Assembly: GCA_965371805.1 (NCBI GenBank)
Contig: CBDUZW010000124.1
Coordinates: 1 to 6,683 of the forward strand
DNA: 6,683 nucleotides
Origin: JAOZTV01 sp965371805
Lineage (GTDB): Bacteria; Acidobacteriota; Aminicenantia; UBA2199
Direction of reading: 5' to 3'
In this document: in pieces, positions 1-6,627 of the stretch
Layout of the letters: every line of letters begins with the position of its first letter
How positions within the stretch are numbered: the first letter of the stretch is position 1
The notes under the pieces: model-generated
Databases searched by the model: none
What the model saw: the letters and a program-made list of their open reading frames with translations, nothing else
What the model was told of the DNA's origin: nothing
Made by a program: the position numbers and the translations under genes

Positions 1-54
1 CATTTGGGTTTTTTGGGGGATCAGAGTCTAATATGTTTCTGAACTTCAACATTA

Positions 55-1662
55 TTAAGATATTTTTTTTAAGACTTGAATGTTTGATAAGAAAGAATCA
101 GTCATAGAAAGGAGTTTTGCGTATTTTTTTTTCATTTCTTCAGCCAGTTGTGGAAATTGCAGATAATCCATATCCATCATCACAAAACTGAAGAAATGTT
201 TTAAAGGACTTAAGGGTTCTTCCCTTTTGTCCAGAAAACCTTCAATAATATTCAACTGATTGAGAGGTTTGGAAATGGCATCCTCGGTAACTCCCGGTTT
301 GGAAAAAATTGATATTAATTCATTACATGCAGCAAGTCCTACACTAAAGATTTCCTTTAATGTTGTTAATTCCATGCCAAAGGTTTCAATCAATTGTTTG
401 AAGACAGCAGAACCTTTAAGTCCCGGCACCTGTTCCTTGATAAATTCAAGATAAAAGCCTACATCTCCGGCATTCTCCCATAAGATCCGATAGAGTAAAC
501 CTTTTTGAAAATTAGGTGACAAAGATTTAGAGAACACCGGATAATAAATCAGACTCCCATTTTTAATAAAAGTAGAACGATAAAGAAATAGTTTGGGAAA
601 ATTAAATTCCAAATCACCTGAACCGGTAATTACCTCTTTTGCCACGGCAAACACTGCCTCTACACTGATCAGCTTTCTGCAATTCATATGGGAACATTTT
701 TGATTATCAATACAGGGTTGGCAATCCAGTTCCGACTGTATCACATAATGTCCTATCCCATAAGGACCCGTTTCGGTATAGGAAGCAGAGGCAAAAGTAA
801 TACTTATTACAGTTGTATTTACTGCACAGGCAATATGAGAGGGGCCCGTGTCATTACTGATCAATAAATCACACTCTGCCAGAAGTGCCGGTAGTTCAAT
901 AATTTCAGTCTTCCCTACCAGGTTTATCACATCATAATCTGCATTAGATATAAACGTTTCAGCCAGGCCGGCTTCGGCTTTACTACCGATTAATACGAGT
1001 TCCATATCCTTGTTAAAATTCTTTAAACGACCGCCAAGTTGTGCAAATTTTTCGACTTCCCACATGCGGAGTGCTTCACTGGCACCCAATTGAATTGCTA
1101 TCAATAGACCACCTTTATAACCATTTCCCTTCAAAATGTCCTTTCCACGGTTTGTCTGTTGCTGAGTATAGGGTAAGTACCCGGAAACTTTCCGGTTTTT
1201 CACACCCCCGCTTCGAGTATAGAGATCAACCATACTGAACAGATTATAATCCCGATTATGAATCATGGAAAATATATACTTCATCCAATCACCCAGTAAT
1301 CTGACTTCGTCTTTATTTGAGCTAGTACGTCCAAATTTGGATTTAGCTTTTAAAAGAGAACACAATTTTGCCGGCCAGACATCATAAGCAAGGTTAACTG
1401 CGACGTCATATTCCTCAATCAATTCTGGATATTCTCCATTTGATGGACTTTCCAGAAATTTCGCCAGCTTTGAGATCTCCCCTGAACGAATTCTAAGGAA
1501 ACGGTCTATTAATGGTGAATTCTGCAAAATAGCGGTGAACTCCGCATAGCAGATCATAGTGATATGGCAATCAGGATCCTCTTCTTTCATTGTCATTAGA
1601 AAGGGCAGCGTATTGATCACATCACCCATACGGCTCAGTTGGATTACTATAATTTTTTTCAT
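55..1662 (-). CDS. Glycosyltransferase family 9 (heptosyltransferase-like) with long C-terminal extension
   Basis: A 535-residue cytoplasmic or membrane-peripheral GT-B glycosyltransferase of the ADP-heptose:LPS heptosyltransferase superfamily (GT9), predicted to move a sugar from a nucleotide donor onto a glycan or glycoprotein acceptor. Visible motifs: an N-terminal strand followed by RMGDVINTLP (residues 11-20), the usual GT9 start; QLGAS...RMW (191-201) at the start of the C-terminal Rossmann half; NDTGPSHIACA (270-280), the donor-binding signature; and a four-cysteine stretch (C314, C317, C323, C328) common in the family just before the last helix. The GT9 fold should end near residue 350. 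Another 185 mostly helical residues follow that I cannot assign. There is no signal peptide. The ATG at 1662 begins MKKIIVIQLS, the expected first strand, but has no SD. It follows the GT2 gene by 78 bases, probably in one operon. Actual sugar and acceptor are unknown; calling it WaaC or WaaF would be unsupported. Confidence 0.9.
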   Translation of the reverse strand: MKKIIVIQLSRMGDVINTLPFLMTMKEEDPDCHITMICYAEFTAILQNSPLIDRFLRIRSGEISKLAKFLESPSNGEYPELIEEYDVAVNLAYDVWPAKLCSLLKAKSKFGRTSSNKDEVRLLGDWMKYIFSMIHNRDYNLFSMVDLYTRSGGVKNRKVSGYLPYTQQQTNRGKDILKGNGYKGGLLIAIQLGASEALRMWEVEKFAQLGGRLKNFNKDMELVLIGSKAEAGLAETFISNADYDVINLVGKTEIIELPALLAECDLLISNDTGPSHIACAVNTTVISITFASASYTETGPYGIGHYVIQSELDCQPCIDNQKCSHMNCRKLISVEAVFAVAKEVITGSGDLEFNFPKLFLYRSTFIKNGSLIYYPVFSKSLSPNFQKGLLYRILWENAGDVGFYLEFIKEQVPGLKGSAVFKQLIETFGMELTTLKEIFSVGLAACNELISIFSKPGVTEDAISKPLNQLNIIEGFLDKREEPLSPLKHFFSFVMMDMDYLQFPQLAEEMKKKYAKLLSMTDSFLSNIQVLKKIS

Positions 1663-1671
1663 ATTACCAAT

Positions 1672-1700
1672 ATAATAGTTAATTCAGAAATAGATTGCAA
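1672..1700 (-). promoter_or_regulatory. Possible internal promoter giving a near-leaderless GT9 transcript
   Basis: On the minus strand TTGCAA (1695-1700, four of six) is 17 bases from TATTAT (1672-1677, five of six). The predicted start, about 1664-1665, is only 2-3 bases before the GT9 ATG at 1662. This fits the absence of any SD there, but a chance match in AT-rich intergenic DNA is quite possible. Confidence 0.3.
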
Positions 1701-1732
1701 TACCAAACCTTTATCTGTGAACATTTGGTGCA
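1696..1732 (-). repeat. Inverted repeat between the two glycosyltransferase genes
   Basis: In the minus-strand RNA TGCACCAAA (complement of 1724-1732) can pair with TTTGGT plus GCA (complement of 1707-1702 and 1698-1696). This gives nine base pairs with a three-base bulge and a 16-base loop. No U-run follows, so it is not an intrinsic terminator. It might affect mRNA processing or the ratio of the two proteins, or be incidental. Confidence 0.25.
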
Positions 1733-1740
1733 GATACCAG

Positions 1741-2979
1741 TTACGATTGTATGAAATCTCTAATGGTTTGATACCAATCCTTGTCAAACTTGAGTGATGG
1801 TTTATGGACCAGAATAGTTTTAGGTTTAATCTCTTTTATCTTTATTAATAAATTGGTGAGATTATTATACCCTGTATCCATAAAATAGATTGGATCGATG
1901 TGGTTCCATTTGCATGCAAGTTGCCTGATAGTTCTGTATTTTTCTATAATTATCACTTTTTGTGTTTTTTCAATTAGTGCTTTACATGCATAGTTCAATC
2001 CGCCTCCCAGAATAATCACCTGCTTTTGAAGATCAATATCAGAGCTATACCCCTCGAATAAGTCCTGCCAATCGCCTGGCTGTTCATAATTATCAAAATC
2101 CATACCATTAACATACAATACTGGGTCCCCTTTGCCGGTATCCAGATTTTCTAACTTTTGAACATTAAAATCGATAATTGACTCATAGTTATATTGTGAA
2201 GGGAGAAGATTTTCATCTCCCCATTGATCAATTGGATTAGCTTGAATAATACGGTTTTTTTTATTATATGATTCAGTAAAATCATTAGGATAGAATATCA
2301 AACGGTTATTATAGGTTACATCACCCCTATTGTGATCCAGATGATAGAGGGCATAGTGCGGATCATCCGGGAATGTTATCGTTTTTATCCCTTCAAATTG
2401 GAGCCGGTAGTAAAAATCACTGTCTTCACGACCCCAGCCGGTCATTTTTTCATCAAAACCGGTAAGTTTTTCATACACATCACGGTGCAGAATTATATTT
2501 CCATATCCCAACAAATTAGTGATGGACATATATCGATCTTCCAGAAATGATTTTACTTTCCCGGTGATGACGCTATTTTCTTGAATAGATTTAGTCAGTG
2601 ATGGATCCAGATCCCGGATACCACCAAATATATAGCACTTTTGCTTATCTTCAGCATTAATATAAGTAGCGATATTTGACAAGAGTTTTTCAAAGAAAAT
2701 ACAATCCACATCCAGGGCAAATATCCATGGATAACGGGATTTTTTAAATGCCAGGTTTAATGCCCAGGATTTACAGAATGTGCCCTTATAGTCGATATAG
2801 CAATAAGAGACAAATGGAAATATTTCCAATTGAGAACTGATATTTTCATCAGATCCCAGATCCATTACAATTACTTCCAGATCATCTTTAAAAAACCTCA
2901 GGTTTCGTTTCAATTGAGTGATGACTGTCAAGAGACTCTCTTTGCGATTCCGGACAGGAATAAGGATAGATATTTTCAT
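1741..2979 (-). CDS. GT2 glycosyltransferase with C-terminal Maf/DUF115-like nucleotide-binding module
   Basis: A 412-residue GT-A glycosyltransferase predicted to act in the cytoplasm on a nucleotide-sugar donor. Residues 1-230 form the catalytic domain: ISILIPVRNR (3-12) is the family 2 start, D90-V91-D92 is the metal- and donor-binding DxD motif, and GWGREDSDF (181-189) with H213 and H216 is the acceptor-side signature of the GT7-C/chondroitin-polymerase-type domain. Residues about 285-411 are a second Rossmann-like unit: VIILGGGLNYACKALIE (321-337), a strand VIIIEK (342-347) ending in the acidic residue expected to bind ribose, and VHKPSL (391-396). This order resembles the N-terminal part of Maf/DUF115 proteins, but the large Maf catalytic core is missing. 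The ATG at 2979 fits the first strand; upstream GGA, 7 bases away, is a weak SD. It is the first gene of a likely operon with the GT9 gene and has an excellent promoter at 3081-3109. Donor and acceptor are unknown. Confidence 0.9.
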   Translation of the reverse strand: MKISILIPVRNRKESLLTVITQLKRNLRFFKDDLEVIVMDLGSDENISSQLEIFPFVSYCYIDYKGTFCKSWALNLAFKKSRYPWIFALDVDCIFFEKLLSNIATYINAEDKQKCYIFGGIRDLDPSLTKSIQENSVITGKVKSFLEDRYMSITNLLGYGNIILHRDVYEKLTGFDEKMTGWGREDSDFYYRLQFEGIKTITFPDDPHYALYHLDHNRGDVTYNNRLIFYPNDFTESYNKKNRIIQANPIDQWGDENLLPSQYNYESIIDFNVQKLENLDTGKGDPVLYVNGMDFDNYEQPGDWQDLFEGYSSDIDLQKQVIILGGGLNYACKALIEKTQKVIIIEKYRTIRQLACKWNHIDPIYFMDTGYNNLTNLLIKIKEIKPKTILVHKPSLKFDKDWYQTIRDFIQS

Positions 2980-3080
2980 TTACACATCCAATGAACTTGG
3001 TACAAAAACCATATTATCAAAAAGAACTGTATCGCATAAGTAAGTGTATTCAGACCTATAAAAGCACTTTTCATAAATTA

Positions 3081-3109
3081 ATTATAACCTCAATCAAATA
3101 GCCCGTCAA
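3081..3109 (-). promoter_or_regulatory. Near-consensus sigma-70 promoter for the glycosyltransferase operon
   Basis: On the minus strand TTGACG (3104-3109, five of six) is separated by exactly 17 bases from a perfect TATAAT (3081-3086). Transcription would begin near 3074, giving a leader of about 95 bases to the GT2 start at 2979. This is the strongest promoter match in the window and the main argument that the GT2 and GT9 genes are transcribed apart from the redoxin and tolB-like genes. Confidence 0.7.
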
Positions 3110-3221
3110 ATCAATTATTTTTATGACCTAATACCATTCTATAAATAAATAATACTATTTTGGTTATGTTTTTGTTTCTTTTGATTGACCTTACTCTGAT
3201 TTGTCTATGTAGTACTTACAC

Positions 3222-3250
3222 AGCGTATATTCCTACGCTTTTCATATTTT
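3222..3250 (+). repeat. Small dyad AGCGTA-TATTCC-TACGCT with T-rich tail
   Basis: A perfect six-base-pair inverted repeat (3222-3227 with 3234-3239, six-base loop) is followed on the plus strand by TTTTCATATTTT, which is terminator-like for a plus-strand transcript. On the minus strand no T-run follows. No plus-strand gene ends here, so the role is unclear. Confidence 0.3.
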
Positions 3251-3492
3251 AGTAACGCAGGAGCAACGTAAATGTTAAATAATTAAAATAATTTTAATAT
3301 TCATATTTTACTTTAAGCTATATAAAATTCCCAGTAAAAATTAAAAATAATATTAAATTATTTTTGTAGGGAGAAATTGATAATCTGTAAAGAAATCCTT
3401 CTGCGTGAAACATCTTTTTTTTCATTTCAATAGTTCAACTTCTTGCCTGCCCCCTTTTTTTACCATATCCAGGTTATCCGATGCTATAATAA

Positions 3493-4986
3493 TTATAATT
3501 TTAATAATTTTTCAATTTTAGGTGTCATAATATCCGGACGTAAAAAATGCCCCTTTTCTATTATTGTCCCAGTTTTATTTATCAAAAAATAATGGGGTAT
3601 TCCAATAATTTTCAATGTTTCTCTTAAGGCTGAGCTTTGCTCTTTATCTAAAAAATAATGCTGACCTCCAATTTTCAATTCATCTAACATGGCTTTAAAG
3701 ATCTTCTTTTCTGAATCAAGACATATAAAAACAAAAGCAACATTCTTACCTTTAAATTTCTTGATCAACTTTTTTGATTTTGGCATTTCTTGCGTGCAGG
3801 GTTTACACCAGGTTGCCCAGCAATCAACATATATTACTTTTCCTTTATTAATAGCTAATATATTTTTAAAAATTTTATTGGCAGATGAATTTAGAGTATT
3901 TTTTATTAATGCAGCAGAGGCAATTTTAGGATTAATTACTCTGCCTGATACTTTAGAATAAAGTTTGAATAATGGACCTTTCAGGAAAGGCTCTTTAACA
4001 TATTTATTAACTAAATCTAAGTTTTTGTCAAAACAAGCAGTATCTAATTTACTCAACTCGTGAAACAAAAATTCAGTTAAAACTAACTGACGAAGTATAG
4101 GGTCTTCTGTGTACTTAATTATTCCTTTAAAAAAATTAGTTTTCCAATTATCTACAGTTTTATGCTTATTTTCATTCCAGACCATATACCTAACATATCC
4201 CATGTGAAATCTATTTATAAAATTTGAAAGAGTATACCCACCAATAAACATTATTTTGATTATTGGTAATCTTTCTAATTGGCGAGAATAATAATTTAAA
4301 GGAACATCCCAATTTTTTGAATTTAAATTATTTCTTCTTTTATGAGCTGAAGGATAAAAAAAAAGATCTAAATAATATTCATTATCAATTAACATTGACG
4401 CCCATACTTTAGTTTCTTCATTAGGCAAAAACTTTTTAACAAAATTATTATAAACCTTTTTCCACTTTTTTCTTCTAGAATCTAAATAATTTAAATACTG
4501 TTTTGTGTCATATTCTTTTTGTGCTCTTTTTCTGTCAATCCAATCATAGTTTAAAGGATTGGTATAAAATAAATATTGAAAAGCTGCTGCATCCTGATTT
4601 GTTTTTTTAGAATCACCTTTAAATTTTATAGTTTTTAAGATACCTGGTCTTTTTTTATATCTTCCATCAAACTCAAAATATATTTTATCACCTGGATGTG
4701 TTAGGACTAAAAAATTTGTGTCATATGAAACACTAACATCTGTAGGAACATAACTTTCAAATTCAGCATGAAAAATATTGTTTTTATTAATTTTTGCAGT
4801 AATTAATTGCCCATCAAATCCGATTCTAAATACATATATTGAAATATATTTTATCTTTGGGTCACAATTTAATATTTTCCCTTTAATAATAACTTTTTTC
4901 TTTACAAGGTTTTGAACTCTCCTTTCTGCTTTTCCTATACTGAAAAAAACAAAAAAAACAATTATTAAAATAAGCAGTTTTTTCAT
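3493..4986 (-). CDS. Exported TlpA-like thioredoxin-fold protein with WCKPC active site
   Basis: A 497-residue secreted thiol-disulfide protein, probably periplasmic or held at the outer side of a membrane. I chose ATG 4986 over the in-frame ATG at 4992: the AGAGGA SD touches the 4992 codon but sits 5 bases from 4986, and MKKLLILIIVFFVFFSIGKA is then a standard signal peptide with likely cleavage after GKA. There is no lipobox. Residues about 28-125 are strand-rich and resemble the DUF4369/carboxypeptidase-regulatory-like domains found before many TlpA proteins. Residues about 130-365 are a charged, aromatic-rich, mostly helical region. The C-terminal thioredoxin fold has W393-C394-K395-P396-C397 after YVDCWAT, and GIPHYFLI with the cis-proline at P464. 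Known relatives reduce periplasmic disulfides or act in cytochrome c maturation; the partner here is unknown. Composition is very AT-rich. It lies 167 bases after the tolB-like stop and has its own candidate promoter, so co-transcription is uncertain. Confidence 0.9.
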   Translation of the reverse strand: MKKLLILIIVFFVFFSIGKAERRVQNLVKKKVIIKGKILNCDPKIKYISIYVFRIGFDGQLITAKINKNNIFHAEFESYVPTDVSVSYDTNFLVLTHPGDKIYFEFDGRYKKRPGILKTIKFKGDSKKTNQDAAAFQYLFYTNPLNYDWIDRKRAQKEYDTKQYLNYLDSRRKKWKKVYNNFVKKFLPNEETKVWASMLIDNEYYLDLFFYPSAHKRRNNLNSKNWDVPLNYYSRQLERLPIIKIMFIGGYTLSNFINRFHMGYVRYMVWNENKHKTVDNWKTNFFKGIIKYTEDPILRQLVLTEFLFHELSKLDTACFDKNLDLVNKYVKEPFLKGPLFKLYSKVSGRVINPKIASAALIKNTLNSSANKIFKNILAINKGKVIYVDCWATWCKPCTQEMPKSKKLIKKFKGKNVAFVFICLDSEKKIFKAMLDELKIGGQHYFLDKEQSSALRETLKIIGIPHYFLINKTGTIIEKGHFLRPDIMTPKIEKLLKL

Positions 4987-5153
4987 AAACATCCTCTCAC
5001 ATTATAATAGATTTTATTTGACAAAATAATTATACTGATTTTAAAAAAAACATACAAATAAAAAGTGAATAACCTTAAAGGGCTAACGGAAACATAGCTG
5101 CGTTTTTCCACCACATATATTGAACTACCGCAATAAGAAATTTTGTAAATGTT
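4987..5153. other. Intergenic segment between the tolB-like and redoxin genes
   Basis: It holds the redoxin promoter candidate (5029-5057) and SD (4993-4998 region). A weak imperfect dyad (GGAAAC near 5088 with GTTTTTCC near 5102) lies downstream of the tolB-like stop, but its T-run on the minus strand is about 25 bases away, so I do not call a terminator. Confidence 0.4.
5029..5057 (-). promoter_or_regulatory. Candidate promoter of the TlpA-like gene
   Basis: On the minus strand TTGTAT (5052-5057, three of six) is 17 bases from a perfect TATAAT (5029-5034). The spacer contains an eight-T tract. A start near 5022 leaves a leader of about 35 bases with the AGAGGA SD. A second TATAAT (5002-5007) is too close to the SD to serve. 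If real, the redoxin can be expressed independently of the tolB-like gene. Confidence 0.4.
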
Positions 5154-6449
5154 TTATTTTTTTTGCCATTTTGGTGCTTCATTTTCACCCTTAAAGGTCA
5201 ATTGGATTAAGTTTTTTCCATCATAATCAATTGAATACAATTGATATTTTCCATTTCTGTTTGACGAAAAAATCAAATGCTTACCATCTGGAGACCATGA
5301 AGGATTTTCATTTCTTCCTGAATTTTCAGTTAATTTTATTGTTGAATCACTTTTAAAGTTATAAACATAAATATCAAATCTATACTCTATTCTTGAAACA
5401 TATGCCAGTCTTGTACTATCTGGAGACCAAGCAGGAGAATCGTGGTAAGTGCCTTCATGAGTAACTCTTCTAATATTAGCTCCTTCAGCATCCATTATAT
5501 ATATATTTGGATTACCACTTCTTTCAGAAGTAAAGGCGATTTCTCTTCCATTTGAGCTCCATGAGGGCGCAACGTCTACAATTTTATTGAAAGTTAGTCT
5601 TTTTATATGCCCAGTGTCCATATTTCTTATATAAATTTCTGTATTTCCATCCATAGAACTTGAAAATGCTATTTTATTTTCAGTTGGATGCCAATCAGCA
5701 GCATAATTAGCTCCCTTTGATGCTAATATTTCAGTTCTTCCAGAATACAGATGAAACATATAAAGATCTGGATTATTGTTTCTGTATGAAGTATAAATGA
5801 TTTTTTCGTTATCTTTACTCCAACTTGGTAGAATCTCAATATAATTATTAAAAGTAATTCTTTTTTGCCTTTTCCCATCATAATCCATTATATATACTTC
5901 TTTATTTCCATCTCTGTTAGAAATAAAAACAATCTTTGTTGTAAAAAAGGCTTTTTCACCAAAATATTCCATTATCATATCTGATACTCTATGAGCAATC
6001 AACCATTTAAATTCAACTTTCCCTCCAAAAGTTCTTCCAAAGATGAATTTTCCACTACTACAATCATAAGCTTTAACAGATAAAGTTATCCTATCATTAT
6101 TTGAAATATCCAAATTACCAACAATAAGAATATTTGCCTTAATAGAACTCCAATCTTTAAAGTTTATACTATTTTTATTAAATTTCGGTAAATATTTGTA
6201 ATGTTCTCTTGGAATAATCTGAAAAACCCTTGAATACAATAGATCATTCCAGATTGTTTTGTATATTTCATTTCTTAATTGAATACTATTTTTTGAATTA
6301 TCATTAATTGAAAAATTTGGAATTGCAATAGGTATTCTTGAAACTCCTTCAGATAATTGTAATTTTACTTCTTTTTGTGAAAATATAGTGATTGTAAACA
6401 CCATTATAAAAAACAAAAATTTTACTATACTTGAATATTTTATATTCAT
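5154..6449 (-). CDS. tolB: TolB-like periplasmic beta-propeller protein
   Basis: A 431-residue periplasmic protein of the TolB family. In characterised bacteria TolB links the TolQRA inner-membrane motor to the Pal lipoprotein and supports outer-membrane constriction and integrity. The sequence shows a signal peptide (hydrophobic residues 8-23, cleavage probably near 24-25), an N-terminal mixed alpha/beta TolB domain (about 30-165, including RIPIAIPNF at 38-46), and six PD40/WD40-like blades from about 173 to the end. Each blade has a variant of [I/L][A/V/I]F.S.R.G...IY..D..G...[R/K]LT followed by a WSPD-type turn (WSKD, WHPT, WSSN, WSPD, WSPD, then WQKK at the terminus). Length matches normal TolB (about 430). 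ATG 6449 has an AGGGAG SD 5 bases upstream and a strong promoter. No pal, tolA or ybgF/cpoB follows; the next gene is a redoxin. Because PD40 propellers occur in other exported proteins, the N-terminal domain is what makes TolB the preferred call. Confidence 0.85.
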   Translation of the reverse strand: MNIKYSSIVKFLFFIMVFTITIFSQKEVKLQLSEGVSRIPIAIPNFSINDNSKNSIQLRNEIYKTIWNDLLYSRVFQIIPREHYKYLPKFNKNSINFKDWSSIKANILIVGNLDISNNDRITLSVKAYDCSSGKFIFGRTFGGKVEFKWLIAHRVSDMIMEYFGEKAFFTTKIVFISNRDGNKEVYIMDYDGKRQKRITFNNYIEILPSWSKDNEKIIYTSYRNNNPDLYMFHLYSGRTEILASKGANYAADWHPTENKIAFSSSMDGNTEIYIRNMDTGHIKRLTFNKIVDVAPSWSSNGREIAFTSERSGNPNIYIMDAEGANIRRVTHEGTYHDSPAWSPDSTRLAYVSRIEYRFDIYVYNFKSDSTIKLTENSGRNENPSWSPDGKHLIFSSNRNGKYQLYSIDYDGKNLIQLTFKGENEAPKWQKK

Positions 6450-6505
6450 AAAAACTCCCTATTTATAGAATCATCTATATTAAAGAAAAGATTATATATA
6501 TTTTC

Positions 6506-6535
6506 AGAATATCACAAATTTAGCAAAATTGTCAA
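6506..6535 (-). promoter_or_regulatory. Sigma-70-type promoter of the tolB-like gene
   Basis: On the minus strand TTGACA (6530-6535, a perfect -35) is followed after 18 bases by TATTCT (6506-6511, four of six consensus bases). A TGA just before it forms an extended -10 (TGN). Transcription would start near 6499-6498, giving a leader of about 50 bases that contains the AGGGAG SD at 6455-6460. Prediction from consensus only. Confidence 0.65.
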
Positions 6536-6557
6536 ATACCTTAAGTCGTTTTGTGGA

Positions 6558-6587
6558 CTGTCACCAAAATTTCACAATTGCTATTTT
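6558..6587 (+). promoter_or_regulatory. Candidate promoter of the divergent plus-strand gene
   Basis: CTGTCA (6558-6563, four of six -35 bases) is spaced 18 bases from TATTTT (6582-6587), which is preceded by TGC as an extended -10. A start near 6594 would give a leader of about 34 bases ending in the AGGGG SD. Its -35 lies only 22 bases from the -35 of the tolB-like promoter on the other strand, so a regulator or polymerase bound here could affect both. Moderate evidence in AT-rich DNA. Confidence 0.35.
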
Positions 6588-6627
6588 TCTTGAAGGAATA
6601 AAAAGATATTTAATTAGGGGTATTGAT

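Larger units (their letters stand above)
2980..3492. other. 513-base AT-rich non-coding gap
   Basis: It holds the glycosyltransferase promoter at 3081-3109 and a small dyad at 3222-3239. Otherwise I see no convincing gene, tRNA, CRISPR or mobile-element end. It contains a 17-base AT palindrome (3282-3298, ATTAAAAT-A-ATTTTAAT). No hairpin with a T-run was found downstream of the redoxin stop on the minus strand. The gap marks the change in base composition between the two halves of the window. Confidence 0.6.

Noticed and set aside
1..54. CAT at 1-3, a possible ATG of another minus-strand gene after GT9
   Set aside because: No SD precedes it and no codons are visible beyond the edge. No terminator hairpin with a T-run is seen here either, so whether the operon continues is open.
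260..454. Plus-strand open frame antisense to the GT9 gene
   Set aside because: It lies wholly within a well-supported gene on the other strand and its translation shows no domain. The same applies to the frames at 1041-1238, 2332-2550 and 3689-3961.
3282..3298. 17-base AT palindrome as an operator or element end
   Set aside because: In a stretch that is almost entirely A and T such palindromes arise easily, and no second copy or target duplication was found.
3315..3425. Small minus-strand reading frame starting MKKKMFHAEGF (about 35 codons) in the gap
   Set aside because: No SD, no recognisable similarity, and the AT-rich second half looks like random sequence; it could only be supported by expression data.
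5060..5110. Possible terminator after the tolB-like gene
   Set aside because: The only dyad is short, imperfect and not followed directly by a T-run on the minus strand.
5286..5429. Twelve-base direct repeat ATCTGGAGACCA at 5286-5297 and 5418-5429
   Set aside because: It encodes the WSPD turn in two blades of the beta-propeller, so the protein repeat explains it rather than any DNA element.
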